The notes beneath the pieces were generated by a model, which made no database searches, was not told the DNA's origin, and was given only the letters and a program-made list of their open reading frames with translations. Below, piece after piece: positions 1 to 14,030 of a DNA stretch of 64,000 bases. The first letter of the stretch is position 1; every line of letters begins with the position of its first letter. The stretch comes from Talinum fruticosum (Eukaryota > Streptophyta > Magnoliopsida > Caryophyllales > Talinaceae): positions 2,046,001-2,110,000 of the forward strand of contig JAITYX010000076.1 of the NCBI GenBank assembly GCA_021018815.1, in the 5' to 3' direction. A program made the position numbers and the translations under genes.

Positions 1-201
1 GCTGTATATTCTTATATGTTTTAGGCACTTCTCCTTAATATTGGTGTGCATCCTTGTTTCTGCATGCACTATGTGTTTAGTTTTGATGGATTGTTCTGTA
101 TGTCTTTTTTTGGAACATTTATACTTCTGTCTGTTAACACTTGTGGTCTATAATTCATGCAGTGTTTTAATATGGACTGCAAAATATTTTCTAAGATGTA
201 G

Positions 202-3200
202 TTTATCTTTGATGTTCATTTGCATAATGGACCGAGTTTGCTCTCTGTCAGAGCATCACTGAAGTGCCTCGTGTTGCTCAGGTGCGCATCAGACTTGGAG
301 CCTCTTCAGCCTTTGCTTAAGAGATGCATTGGCTTTCTGGCAGCTGAAGTTTCGAATTCAAGTTTGGAAATTTTGAGAACAAGAGTGCAAATGGAACGTA
401 CAACTGTGTGGCTGGGACTTAAAGCATTGTACTAATCTATAGGCTCTTGTTATTCTCAATAGTACTGTTGGTGTTTGGTAAAAATGAAATTCACGAGTAG
501 GATTTTTTTTTTGGGGGGTTGAGAGCCTTCAGCTGATTAATTCTTTACTTTTGTTTATTCAAAGGCTTGCATTTTTGGAACCTCCTGCGCTAGAAGAAGG
601 GATACTGGAACCGTATCCGGTTTTTCTCAATTTTGTTCTGGACCATATCAGTGATGATTCTCCTGAGTTTTCTCATGCAGTGAATTGCATGAGGTTGCTA
701 TTTGAGATTCTGGGTAAGTTCTATCTAATTGTTTGATACTCACTTGTTATTGATTGAGCATGTTTTGACTTGTCATGTTCTTCTACAGGTTGTAAACTTT
801 GGTTGAGAACTTCTTTGCCTCCAAGTGTGATGCGCGATTCTTTACTGAGCCAATGTTTTCATACTCGAAATGAAAAAACTCACAAAGAAATTTTTGATCT
901 TTTTCACCCACTTTTGCAGGCATGTTACTGGACATGTTTCATCATTTCCATTAGCTTTGAACTTTAGCATCTCATCTATTGGGGTTTTCTCTTTGCAGTC
1001 CCTGGAAGCTTTACATGATGGGGAATTTGAAAAGCAACGTAGGCATTTGTTATATTTTCTTTTGCATCAAGCAACAAGGAGCAGTAACTTCAGCGCACTG
1101 ATGAGGAAAAAGGCTTGCCAGGTCTCTTTTTGCCCAATTTTTTGTTTGGGTCTATATGGACTGTATATTTGGCTATTTGATATCTCTTCCTCTTATACTG
1201 AATAGTATTATGTGCAGATAGCTTTTCTTATCATCCATCATGGTTACAAGATGAACCCTCCTAGCCCACCAGTTGAGTGCGCACACATGTGGTAGGCAAC
1301 CTTTTTCTACATGTTTCAGGGTCAAGCATGTGGAAATTCTGCAAAATTTCAATGCTTAATGCAGCTTCATTTTCTTGGTTGAAATTCATGATTCTCTGTG
1401 TGCATTTGTCTTGACCTTTGTTATCAATCCTATGGCCCTTTGCCTTCTCCAGTGTTTTCTGTGATGGCCATTGATTTTATAATGTAGGATGATATGCAGT
1501 ATGTAAGGTGCATAAAAACTAGGATGATCAACTGTTCTTTTTCCTTTAGTGGATTATAGTATCTCTTGACTGATTTCTAATTTTTTGAATGATATATATT
1601 TTTTTCAGGGGGCCTTCTCTTGTGTCTTCCCTGAAAGATTTGTCACTTCATAATTCTCTGCGGCAACCTGCCATTGATCTTATTCAAACCATCATTGTCT
1701 CAGATGCTACGGCGTTGTTATCTTCATTATTCTACTGCCAGAGTTTGACCGATAATTCTGGCATTTCTTTTGAGCTGATTGAAGAAAATGATGAATCTAG
1801 TTCCTGCAATGTTTTTGCTGCGGAGAAAGATGTTTGTCATTGGAGTGAATTTACCACTCAGAGCAATATTGTTTCCCAGGAATACGGTGAATGGATGTGT
1901 GCTCCTATGTTGTGGCTGGATGTGTTGGCTGAAATTGAACCTTCAGTTCTTCCAATATCAGCTTCCAAGGCAGTGTTATGGGCTTTATCTCGTTTTTCTA
2001 TGGTAGAGCCTGAAAATAGTTCTGAACTGTCAGTTCCAGTTAAAACTTGGCTGTCTTCCAGTGCATCTGAAGTCACAGCTTATTTCGGTTGGAAGTTCCC
2101 TACTGGTTCTGATGATGGTGGGGATGGGAAGACATCAAAAAACTCTGTAAGGGTGGCGACATTGTGTATACCGTTGATAAGGACGTTTAGGAGGTTTGTA
2201 TATTTGCTGAGTGTGTTGATTTTTTAAACTTAATTAGTGATTTCAGTTTGTTAGTTGATGAATTGTGTTGTCATTCTTCATAACCTAGTACTCAACCGGT
2301 TGAATATTAGGTTGGCTGCACATTTTATTGTTCAAATGGAGCAAGGAGAACTTCGGACGCAATGGACTTGGGAACCACAAATGGGAGAAACCCTGATTCT
2401 TTTGCTTTCAGACCCCAATGATGTATTTCTCAAAACTTTGAGTGGTGATTTCTTGAATATTATGTGGTTTTGAGATCCCTAAGATATGCTTGCTTTTCTA
2501 GCTCTTTTTACCGTCTTCTTTTTCTTTTTATCTGTGTGAGTGTGCATGCGTGCGTGAGCGCGTGGTTCTAGAACTGAAGACTTTGTTGCTTGATGCAGAA
2601 TGTGAGGCAAGTTGGTAGGCGTATTTTGGAGCATGTCTCAAATACAAGAGGTCTTACTTCTGGTGTACAGTTTCTTTGCTGTTTGGAATCTTCCTTAGCT
2701 ACCCTTTTTCAGGCTTGAAGCATGCTTTGAAGCTGGTAAATTCATAGTTCTTTTATGCATTCCATTCAGTTTCCCAAGACCATTGCGTGATCATTCAGAT
2801 AATTTTCTTCATGTGCTCAATTGTAGAACATAAATCAAGCATTATTGTCTAGTGATTACCAACTATTTGTATCTGCCAAGCTACACCTGCATTGGACCAA
2901 AGTTTGCCCAAGATGTTACTATGATTGAAGTATCAGTTCTTGATCTGAATGCGCTCTTTTCAACTAACTGATGAATTATGAACTGTGCTAATTTTCTCAC
3001 ATCTGATGTCCCGTGGATTGTTTCAGGTACAATTGGATTCTGTTCTAGTTAGTTTCCAGAGTCTACATCATTTCTTCTTTGTCTTTTCCAAAATCTTTAA
3101 GGAAGGATTTACACCTACCAGTCATCCACCGGGAATGTATCTGAGGATGTAGATCGTAAGCTTGCGACCCAAGGTGGTTTCTTACAGCAGCCAGCCTGGG

Positions 3201-6200
3201 ATTTTCCACATGCTAACAAGGCTGTGGAGTTACCAAAAGTTGAGAAGAAAGTATGGGAAAATTTCAATGCCGAGCTTGCCGAAGCTGCATGGCCTTCTGT
3301 TAAGAAATGCCTGCATAAAGGGAAGGCATTTATTGATTACCGAATCTCCCAGGTACTAATTGATGTGTCTGCCTCTTGCTTAATATTATCCTTTCTATTG
3401 GTTGATTAATAAATTTCTTGACACTGTCAGTTGTTGCACTCGCTGAATTGGATCCTCCCCCCCAAAAAAAATCCTTATTTTTTACTTGCGTGATCGTGCA
3501 CATCTTTAAATGTTAGCTGCTGAAGTTGATTTGTCCACAGACCTTAGGTTTTCTTGACCATAACAGAGGGCATCATCTTGAAAAGCTTTTTGGGCAATAA
3601 GGTGATGGACCTGATTGTGACCTGAACCTGACCCAATCAATTTGTTTTCCAGTTTTAGGAACAATGTGAGAGGTGCTGGAGTGTGGTATTCTGTAATACT
3701 TGTTTTCTATTAGACGCGTTTTCAGAATTATTCATACTCTTATACACACGCACGCGCGCACACACACACACACACACACATATATAAAATAAACAGAACA
3801 ATTTCTTTTGAGTTACATGAAGTTAAAGATTTATCTCTCTGTTTTGTTCATTTTGCCTCTATTATCGGAAAACGGGAAAAGAATTTGTTGTTGTTTTCTT
3901 CTTTATAATATTAGGCAGAGGTAAACATTTTGATATAGTAAATCTAGTTACTCGGCAAGTGAACTGAACTGTTAAAAGATTCTCACTTGGACGTGTAAAC
4001 TTGGGTGGGCTTGACTCTTCAGATGTCACTTGAATGTTGGGCCGGCACTATGTTGCTTTGAGTTTTCATAATAGGCCTTTGATAATCTAAGAGCTTACCT
4101 ATTTCATGATATCCTAACTGAATGTTAGGATCCTTCTATCCTTTTCTCTTTTTCTTTGTTTTTTTCCCCTTGCTTCTTTCCCCTTTATTTTGGCCCCTTT
4201 CTGCATAAGTTCTTTAATTTTCATATGCTTGGGACAATTAATTTATGAATTTCCTGTATAGAATATGTACTTTAGCTAGCCCTTTTCTTTCCTTTGGAGT
4301 TTGGACGTACACATTAATATGGTGGAACATTATTCTCAATTTATTACTGCTTTTGCAGATGACTTGTGTCCGTTTGCTTGAAATTCTGCCTATTGTATTT
4401 GAAAAACTTAGCCCACTACGTGATGGAGTTTCCAGCAAATCTTCAAATAAGACGCAAAGCTTATCCGAATTTAGTTGGCTTAATGATTTGATAGATTGGG
4501 GAAAGTCCTCACATGAAGCTGTAATACGATATTGGAAGCAATCTGTGACTTCCTTGCTAGCTTTATTAAAGAGTTCAAGCACTGAAAAGTCAATTGCAAT
4601 TATCACAGGCATCGAAAGGATGATCTCTTCTGGTGAGCTACTAATCTCTATTGTCTTCTGTCGGCTTCTTAAGTTGGTAATTATGCTTTATTGGTGACAA
4701 TTTTTTACTGTTTGGTGTGCTGTGTTGGGGCAAACACGTTGCTATGCAGATGCAATTCAAATGGATTCATTAGCAGAGCATGTATCACGCCTTTCTATTT
4801 GTTTGTCAACAACTAAAGATTCATATGTTAGCAAATCTAACTTGAAGCCAAATTCCTCCTCTGATGGATTGGTAACTGGGATAAAGAGGTGGCCTTTGTA
4901 TGTGGAGTCTTCTAGCAGTGATGGTGCTGACGTGCAAATTTTGGATACTCCCCAATCGCAGATGAGAGAAATAAGGACAGTCCGATCCTTCTTTCAGACG
5001 AGGAGAAAGAAACTTCAAATTATCGCACTGATGTTACTCGAGGTGATAGAAGGCCAGCAGAGGTTAATGTGCTGGCTCATACTGCTGATAAGACAGTTTC
5101 AGAACATGGCATTGGAAAGAAAACTTCTTCTGTATTTGGAACATCGAAGGTTTTGCCAGCAACTTCTGAAAAAGAATAACTTCTAAACCTGCTAGTCTTG
5201 CTTCAATAGCTCATAAGTCTGGTGTAGCAAAACATACCTTAGCCTCAGTATCTCTTCCAAAAGTAAATGATGGGAACATTGGAGAAAAGGAAAGGAACCC
5301 TAAGAGTGTCCCTAAGGAACAGTCCTCTTCCATTGATAAAGTGGCTGCCAAAAGCTCGGCTGCTGAACCTGTGAAAAACAAACTTTCCGTGAATGCAAGC
5401 AAACAAAATGCTTCTGAATCGACTGCTGCAATTTTAAAGGCGTTGGTGCAGGATACTGAAGATCCATTGGAGTTAGCATTGAAGTCTGCCGGACGTAATC
5501 ATTCTTCTCTGAGGAAGCAAGGGTATTCTCTTCCTAAGCGGCAAGTCATTCAACTTGCAGCTCCGGTGGATAACAGGTCTGCATACCTGCGTAAGCTGGA
5601 AGCTGCAGCTAAAAGATTTAAGCCTCCAAAGTTGGATGACTGGTTTAGACCAATACTGGAGATGGACTACTTTGCTGCCGTGGGATTAACATCGCCTCAT
5701 GAAGAAGAGAATAAGACCCCTTGTGATTTGAAGAAGGTTCCTGTAAGTTTTGAGTCACCTCAGCAGTATGTGAACATATTTCGTCCATTGGTCCTGGAAG
5801 AATTTAAAGCACAGCTGTATAGCTCTTTCCAAGAGCTGGCTTCATTAGAAGAGATGTCATGTGGTAGCGTGTCTGTTGTTTCAGTTGAAAGAGTTGATGA
5901 CTTCCATCTTGTTCGCTGTGTCCATGATGAGCGTGATTTTGCCGAATCTAGGGGCTGTATGGAGAATGACCTAGTTCTACTCACTAAGCAGGTTTTGAAG
6001 AATTCCCCTCATAATATTCACATAGTTGGGAAGGTAAAGTCCATTAAGCCCTATACTTCGGTGTGCATGACTGGTATATTCTTTTTACACTTCAGTTCCA
6101 GTCACACTAGCATACTGAGCAAACATATTATGAAATATCTCCTTTCAATATATATTGTCAAATCTCGATGATATACGAAAATGAGGATCAACTGCTTAAT

Positions 6201-9200
6201 AGTGTATCTAGTATGGTTAAAAAGGATTCTCAACCAATAAAAAAACTAATAGTTTTTTGGAATTAAAGTTTGGTGATAAACCAAGTGAGTACTTCGGGCA
6301 ATACATATGGGATGGAGGGAGCAGATCTTTGTTCACTGAGGCGATGAATGACTTTTTTTGGGTGTTTATTTACTAACTTATTTATTTTTTGAGTGCCATC
6401 ACTTGCTTCATTTTCGATGTTTGACATTTGCAGTTGTGGAAAGCGATATCTTTTCATTCACGCTTTAGTTTTACAGATAATCAACAGCATTTTTGAGCAA
6501 GTCAGCTACATTTCATGTGAAATAAATTTTTAACTGAATTTTGTAGATTCCTTATATATCATTGTTGTCTTGGTTGTGCTTGGTGACACTTGGTCTACTC
6601 TGTTTTCAGTCTTCTTAAGATTAAAAGCATGTTTGTGGGTCTAGATTATAATAGTTTTCTGTCAGCTATCTTTTGTGTTTCATTCATCAAGTATAGTTGA
6701 ATTTGCAGCGTCTCATATATTGTGTGACCTACTTGAATCGTGGTTAAGTAGAAGCATCTTCAGTGCTCAAGAGTTCCCTTTGATGAACTTCAAGTTTGAT
6801 GATTTACAAATAAATTACAACATTCACTGGTCAAATGGATGACAGTTCTCGTGCTAATGTGCCTAAGCATCCGTGTCTGTGCAAAGTAGCATTTTTTGCT
6901 GGTTTCAGCTTATCTGAATTTCCGCTTTAGTTTTGCTGATTTGCTTGGTTTTGTGTCAGGTGGAGAGACGAGAGAAAGACAACAAGCGAAGGCAAAACAT
7001 GCTACTCGTTAGATTCTATCTTCAAAGTGGTTATTCTCGTATAAACCGGGCTAGAAAGCTGCTTCTTGAAAGGAGCAAATGGTTTCTCAGTCGCGTGATG
7101 AGCATTACGCCTCAACTTCGAGAATTCCAAGCACTTTCTTCAGTTGAGGTTATTCCTGCTCTTCCAGTTATCTTGAAACCTTCCCATCATTCCCATGCTT
7201 CTAATGAGCGCAGAAAGGCAGATTTGGGTAAGCTACCGCGACCTCTGCAGCAAGTGCTTGGGTCAGCCTTCAATGAAAGTCAGATCCAAGCAATCAGTAC
7301 TGTTGTCCAAATACCTCCTGATTCTAGTGATGATTTTACGTTGTCTCTTGTGCAAGGTCCTCCAGGTTAGTTGTGTCCTACCTTAAACAAGTTTGCAACA
7401 TGTTTTATGTTCCCCTTTTCTGATGGTTTTCATGTGCAGGTACTGGGAAGACCCGCACTATCGTGGCTCTTATCAGTGCCTTGCTAGCAGTATCATCAAG
7501 GCCAAGTGCTATGGAGAAGCAATTCAGTGGCAGTATGAAAGTGAGCTCTAATCCATTCACCAATTTCAGGGCACGCATAAGTGAATCTGCCGCAATTGCG
7601 AGGGCATGGCAAGATGCTGCCTTTGCTCGGCAACTGAATAATGAATCTGATAAGGATAAGAAAGTGCCTAAGGCCTCATCAAGAAAGAGGGTGCTTGTTT
7701 GTGCTCAGTCAAATGCTGCTGTTGACGAATTAGTCTCAAGATTAGCTGGTGACGGTCTTTATGGTGTCGATGGAGTCATGTATAAGCCATACCTTGTACG
7801 AGTTGGAAATGCAAAAACAGTGCATCCAAATTCATTGCCCTTCTTCATTGACACACTTGTTGAACATCGTCTTTCTGAAGAGAAGATGACTGCAGGAGAT
7901 GGAAAGAATGAATTGAGCGAAGAGTCTTCAACAATGCTCCGTGAGAGCCTGGAGAAGATAGTTGATCGTATTAAATTTTATGAATCCAAACGTGCTGATT
8001 TGAAAGATGGAGGATCTGACAAGAACGGTGCCTCTGAAAATGAACATGCAGAAGATGATAATAGCAAGAAGCTATCTAATGCAGGACTGGATGCTGGACT
8101 GAGAAGCCTATATCAGCAAAAAGGGAGATCTACACGAGGCTTGCAATTATACAGGCACGAGAGAAGAAAATTAATGAAGATACAAGAGCTCTAAGGAATA
8201 AACTACGGAGATCAATCCTTAGGGAAGCTGAAATAGTGGTAACTACATTAAGTGGATGTGGTGGAGATCTATATACAGCATGCTTCGAGTCCTCATCTAA
8301 TTGTAAAGGCGCCAACATGTCTGAACAGAACCTTTTTGATGCTGTGGTCATTGATGAGGCAGCCCAGGTTTGTGTTTTACTGGTGCTTTGCATTCTGTTA
8401 ATTTTTCCTTGTGACAGATGTTCATTTTCCTTCGGTGCTTCATCTGATAGTTCTTTCCATGCTTTGAAATATTTTTGCTACACTAGGCTTTGGAGCCGGC
8501 CACTTTGATACCTCTTCAGCTTCTGAAATCAAGTGGTACAAAATGCATCATGGTCAGTAGCGATGACTTGTTCAATATACCTGCTTCACAAATATGTGGA
8601 TAAGATACTGATCTCAATGTTTTAAATTCTTTTGAAGGTTGGTGACCCGAAGCAACTTCCTGCCACAGTTCTTTCTAATGTTGCCAGCAGATATTTGTAT
8701 GAATGCAGCATGTTTGAGCGTATACAAAGGGCTGGTCATCAAGTAATTATGCTCACGGAACAGGTAAGCTAGATACATGCTTACTAAGTTTGTGTTAACT
8801 TTTGTGCCTGGAAATCTAAATTGTGACACAATGCTTGATTAGTAGCTCATCCTCATACTGCTCCCTGTTTGTCATCAAGTTGTTTTAAGTAAAATATTAA
8901 TATCTTGGTAAAGTTCCTTCACAGGATTTAGTACAGTCATGTTGGTCCGAAATGTTTTGAAAAATAAACAATTTACTGGCGAAGTTTCTAATCAGAATTT
9001 ATTGTGCTTATTTGTAGTATCGGATGCATCCAGAGATAAGTCGTTTTCCTTCTTTGCATTTTTATGATGGCAAGTTGCTGAATGGTGTTCAGTTGTCTGC
9101 TAAAACCGCACCTTTTCATACTAATAAGGCTCTAGGACCATACGTCTTCTATGACATCACCGATGGTCAGGAGCTGTTTGGTAAAAATTCCGGGTCCTCA

Positions 9201-11468
9201 TCCCTTTACAATGAAGGTGAGGCAGATGCTGCTGTTGAAATTGTGAGGTTTCTTCAGAAGAGGTATTATTGGAGCTTCCTATCTGCTGCTTATCTATTTA
9301 TACCCAGTTTATGTTTACTTTGTAATCTTTTGTAGGTGCCCTTCTGAGTTTACTGGTGGAAGAATTGGAGTTATTACTCCATACAAGGCCCAGCTGTCCC
9401 TCCTGCGTTCAAGATTTTCCCATGTTTTTGGATCTTCTGTTTCGTCTGAGATGGAATTTAACACAGTAGATGGTTTTCAAGGTAGAGAAGTTGACATTCT
9501 CATACTTTCGACAGTTAGGTCTTCAGATACATGCCTTCCAGCATCCAAATCGAACTCTAGTGGCATTGGGTTTGTTGCTGATATAAGACGAATGAATGTT
9601 GCTCTGACAAGGGCTAGACTTTCCCTGTGGATTATGGGCAATGCAAAGACATTGCAGAGGAACGGTGATTGGGCTGCTCTCATCAAGGATGCTAAGAAGA
9701 GGAACTTGGTCATTCCTGTAAAAAGGCCTTATAAATCTGCGTTTGAGATGGTGTCAAGTCAAAGTTCCAACGCTAAAAACTTAGGTGGTGATATTGAGAT
9801 GATTAGTGAAAAGATTGAAAGAAGGCAGCACTTGATGCAGATTGAGAGTAACTGTGAGGAGAATTCTAAAAGGAAAGGGAACTATACTGGAAACAAACAT
9901 CCACATGACCAACCAAGGGATGAACATCATAGAACTACTGCAGCTGACTACTTGCAGTGTACTAAGAAAAAGATGGATTTTGCTGATGCAGACAAGCAGT
10001 CATGGGAGAAGCAGAAAATTTTGGAGGATACTCGTAGAAGTGGGAAAAAATTTAGAAGGACAAGGGGAGATCAATCTGAGTCTGAAAAAAATAGCAAGAA
10101 TAAAATTTCAGATGCACAGGGGTCAGGCGGCCTTGGAGATCGTATTCACCGGCCTAAGAGTATGGAAACTAGGGGTGGTTCAGCATCACATGTGAACCAC
10201 AAGTCCCAGGGTAAAAGCACAGATGACATTGGACAATCTTCTAGTGGGATTGAGAAGCCTAAGGACATAATTTCCAAGAGAAAACAACAACGTGATGCTG
10301 TTGATGCCCTCCTGTCCTCTGCCCTTATACCTTCAAAGAAATCTGAATTGTCTTCAAAAGCTGTGCCACAAAAAGGCCTCTTTCAGCTCCGTCAAATGGA
10401 GGTGATGGTTTAAGATCAAGCAAGCAACAAAAAGGTATTACTGTCTATCTTAAAGCTTTCATAAGATAACTAATATTTGTAAGCTTCATGGCCTGCATTC
10501 TTCTTGGCATCTTATTGTTAGATAATCTATGCAAGAGTCATGATTGACGTTTAGTTTTGTTTGGAAGCAATATGAGTTTTATGCTGGTACAGTGCTTCTC
10601 ACTAAGGAGAATATTGGTAGCTAGCTGTAGATTGGAAGTTGAAAGCAACTGTGATAATGAGACAAGTATATGGAAAGAGATGTACCTTGTAACCTTATAC
10701 TATGCATATAAACCTTTTTTTTTTTTTTTGGGGGGGCTCCTCTATCCCAAAAACACCACCTAGTGTGTATCCCGCCTTAGTAGGTTTCGGGAGATTGAGA
10801 TGTAGACAATCTTACTTCCTACACGGCTAGAGGCTAATTCCGAGGGACAAGAATGTTTTCAAAATCGAATTTTCAGTTTAAAACTTTTTGTAGGAAGTCA
10901 AGGAGGAAGACACGACATTAACAAATACTACTAAGAAGTGTTAAAAAGAACAAACTCGATCCACACCATGGTATGTAGCATGTACATTTCATTCCCACAC
11001 ATTGATTACAATTCAAGCCATTCAAGTACATCGTAGTAAACCCCTTAAATGACGCATTTGCTATATTATTCACGATCACAAATCTACTTGTATGTTTAGG
11101 TGCCTTTTACATGCTTGGGGGAGGGGGATCCCTCAACCCCAAAATTGTCAGAAAAACAAACTATACCAGAACACATTGAACTTATTCCCACTTCTTCTCA
11201 CTTTGTTCCTTTAGTGCCTTGAAAGTTGAAATGAAGAATCATGCTCCTCCTTAGGAGAGGAGTGGTACATTTCTGTCTAATTATGAGGTTTTCAATTTGG
11301 TTGGAGCTGGAAAAGATAAGATGCATACATACACACCATAGCTATTTATTAGACTGCATTTTATGTTTGTTTATCGTGGCTGTCTCATTGATAGGCTTCA
11401 AAGCTGATAGGCAAAGCTGGAAGAAAGAAAAGTCCTCAAACTCTCTTGACTTGAGAAGAAGCAAATGA
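202..11468 (+). CDS. SEN1/senataxin-like superfamily 1 helicase, 5'-truncated by window, 18 exons
   Basis: Predicted ATP-dependent RNA/DNA helicase of the SEN1 family, which unwinds RNA:DNA hybrids and acts in transcription termination (family knowledge). Exons read as 202-428, 565-713, 789-919, 999-1121, 1218-1291, 1609-2193, 2311-2422, 2599-2735, 3027-3352, 4359-4632, 4750-6033, 6960-7365, 7440-8367, 8487-8552, 8638-8763, 9018-9262, 9336-10434 and 11395-11468, about 2,120 codons, with more exons expected upstream. The long N-terminal region resembles plant SEN1 homologues such as Arabidopsis At1g16800. The helicase core is complete: Walker A GPPGTGKT split by the intron after 7365, motif Ia [11 protein letters not shown], motif II VIDEAAQ (about 8347-8367), motif [14 protein letters not shown] (8638-8670), EQYRMHPE across 8763/9018, [11 protein letters not shown] (about 9471-9503) and [11 protein letters not shown] (about 9586-9618). 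The tail is basic and low in complexity. Six one-base frame breaks interrupt it (see findings). The first exon start and the last exon are the least certain. Confidence 0.9.
920..998 (+). other. Non-canonical GC-AG intron in the SEN1-like gene
   Basis: The exon ends in CAG followed by GCATGT rather than GT, and the next exon starts after TTTGCAG at 998. The join gives the conserved reading LLQ then SLEAL in phase 0, with both flanking exons fully in frame. No nearby GT donor restores the frame without losing conserved residues. Confidence 0.7.
3743..3783. repeat. (AC)n microsatellite in helicase intron
   Basis: An alternating purine/pyrimidine AC run with a few CG steps, lying in the intron between the exons ending at 3352 and starting at 4359. 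Confidence 0.9.
10752..10855 (-). mobile_element. Au/TS-type SINE relic in last intron of helicase gene
   Basis: Read on the minus strand, this segment carries the order of blocks seen in plant Au/TS SINEs: a GGAA..AGCCTCT block, a TAGG..GTAAGATTGT block, a CCTACTAAGGCGGGAT block, then a run that leads into poly-A beyond a G/C-rich stretch at 10716-10737. It shares the GGAA..CCTCT..GGTAAG block order with a second copy at 42768. Assignment is by recognition of the consensus, with no alignment run. Confidence 0.5.
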
Positions 11469-13950
11469 TATTGCATCGCGTTATTGCTTGTACAGTTCTC
11501 AATCCCGGGGGCAGGGCTGCAAGTTATATAATGAGGTTCCTTTGGTCATTTATCTTTACCTTTCAGAATGTATGGCCATCACTGAGAAGGAAATTTTCGC
11601 ATGAGCCTCCTATGTACAACTTGCTGACGGAATGTCATTAGATTTGCTCAGCTTTTCTTGCTATTCCAGAGGTGGGGGTCATTGACTATGTAGCAGAATC
11701 TATCACTCTGGAGTTGTAGAGTGTGTTACTGCTGCTGAAGTTAAGATATGCATTCTCAAGATCTCCAGATTCTGTCACGTGGAGAATTCGGAAAGCTACC
11801 TTCATGTAAAATTGATTATTGAAAAGGGGGCGGGGGGGCACTCTATACAGAAGTTGTGATTTAAGAAGGTAAGCAGGTATCCTCCACTGATAATTGTCAC
11901 ATTACATATATCAGCATCTAGAGGAACATGCTCACAATCAAATTTTTTTAAAAAGTTATTATGTCATTATAAGTGTGGTACTTAGATGCTGATGTTCTAT
12001 GTGTGGCTATTTGCAAACTCCATTGCAAGTATTATCAGGAAAAAATGTTCCCATATGTTTTCACATCATTTTTTTTGAATCATGTTATCTTTTTGTATAG
12101 TGGCTACATTCAATTTATTTGGGGGGGAGATATGTACAGTTGTATATAGTCTATTTGGGGAACTTGTCATTATTTTCTCAAATATATGGTTGCTACATTT
12201 CTCTTTAACACTTCTAGAAGTGCTTATAATCTAATAAGTTGTATTTTCTTTTCGCATGTGGGGTTTCCAGTATCGTGTGACGTTGTGGCTGATGCATTCT
12301 TTTTCCGGAATTTCAGCTGTTTGATTCAAAGATGTATTTGGGATCATCTCCATTTGTCCTAACACAGCTTGTTCTCAACCTTGAATTCTGATTCTGGGAG
12401 GACACATGTGATCCACACTTCCTCTGATGCAGGATGAAGCTGAATCTTATGGCATTTTATTTGGGTTTTCTATTTAGCAAATCAGAGCAGGTAAACCTAA
12501 CAGGAGTTGCTCATCTTTTTCTGTCCCATGAGGATAATTTACAAAAGCAAGCTCTCTTCTTCATGATGCTTGGATTTGTGTGTTCCCATTTACATTCTTT
12601 TTCCCAAATTATGTACAACTTATGAATTTTTGGTTTATGATATGGGAAGGGTCTCAGCACAGCTCATGAATATTCTTGCTGATGCACGTCACCTATTCCC
12701 TGTTGCAAGTTCAAAGATGTACACTACTAAGCAGCCATAACTTGAACAGCATGGAGACCCTACTATTATATACACGACATTTTGCCAACGCTGAATGTTT
12801 CGGGTGGCCTTCAGGAGTGGTATGTCTCCTGAAAATTTGATTATGGTGGCATCAAGTTTGCCGATTAACCTTTTGTGGGCGGCACTTTTTGGTCCTCTCA
12901 TGAGCATTCATGTCTATATTTGGCTGTTGCATATCTGATATTGCCTCATAATATTTGAGATCTCATCTTATTGGTCTGGGGAAATCTCTTTTGGCAGAAA
13001 GCCCGTACTATGTATAACTGAGGAGTTGAAACTTATTTTTGATGCTGGCCTTGATGATGACTGGACTGTGATGTTTTGGTGGGGGACTACTCAATCCCAC
13101 CAAGTTCAAGTGGAGGAAAGAAAAACAATGTTGCTTCATCCATTGTCTACCATAAAGTTGAGCAATCTTTTGAGATTGGAGATTAGCCACAGGAGTACAT
13201 GAGCAATCTTAAATATTCACGTCAAAATCGATGTTATTGATCTTGGTGAAGGAGCGAAGATTTCTAAGTGTGCGTTTATTTCCGTTATGTATGTTTCCCT
13301 GCGGAACTAACTCCAACTATCTGGACCCCGTTTGGGTTTCATCTCGTGTTTTGATAATTCCTTTCAAGTATTTCAATTTGACAGAAGTTGATCCATCCAT
13401 CACATAACGACTTTTCAAGCGAATTAGTCTTGCAGAAGGTGCTCGTAATGCATAGGAAGGAGTCTCACTTGGCTGGACGGAGAACTGCATCGGTGAGGTG
13501 TGCAAGGTGGTTGTAAATACAGTTGGAGATGGACAAGAAGATGAGTTCTCATGTCAGCATCACAATTTTTCAGGTGATCATTGTCTGACTCACAACTAAT
13601 GGCCAGTTGTTGAGATACCCTATTATTATAAAATTTCAGGTGACTTTTCAACCTTTCAATTTTATAGTAATTGAAAATTGAAATGGCCTTTTGTGGTTAT
13701 GAGGATATGGTTGTTTATATTTGATCCTCTCCTCCCTAACCCTAACCCTAATCCCTTGCTATAGGAAGGAGTCTTGTGAAATTCAAATAGCTGTTTGAGG
13801 AATTGGTGATAGTATGTGCCATTTGGTATGATAGTGACTAAATATTTTGCCGGTTGACATTTGCACTTGTGAATAGTCATTACATTGTGTTTGAATCCTT
13901 GCCTTAACCCTCCCCCTTCCTCTAAAAAACCCTGAAAAAGGACTTTCGAA
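11469..13950. other. Gene-free stretch after the helicase gene
   Basis: This is less AT-rich than the DNA to its right and probably contains the helicase 3' UTR. Short open frames on both strands (for example 12434-12625 plus, 12689-12907 minus) show no recognisable domain. Two short telomere-like CCCTAA repeats lie at about 13736-13757. No gene is supported. Confidence 0.6.
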
Positions 13951-14030
13951 CTTTATTAGTTTATCGAGTCAAGATTACGTATATGTAGATCTTATCAAAT
14001 GTTATATTCTTATTTGGATAAAAAGAGAGC

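Noticed and set aside
12434..12907. Small genes after the helicase
   Set aside because: The short frames on both strands lack motifs, good splice sites and resemblance to known proteins.
13736..13757. Telomere-like CCCTAA repeats
   Set aside because: Only about three units. A similar short run at 30595-30610 shows such telo-box-like words occur by chance or in promoters, so no telomeric origin is claimed.
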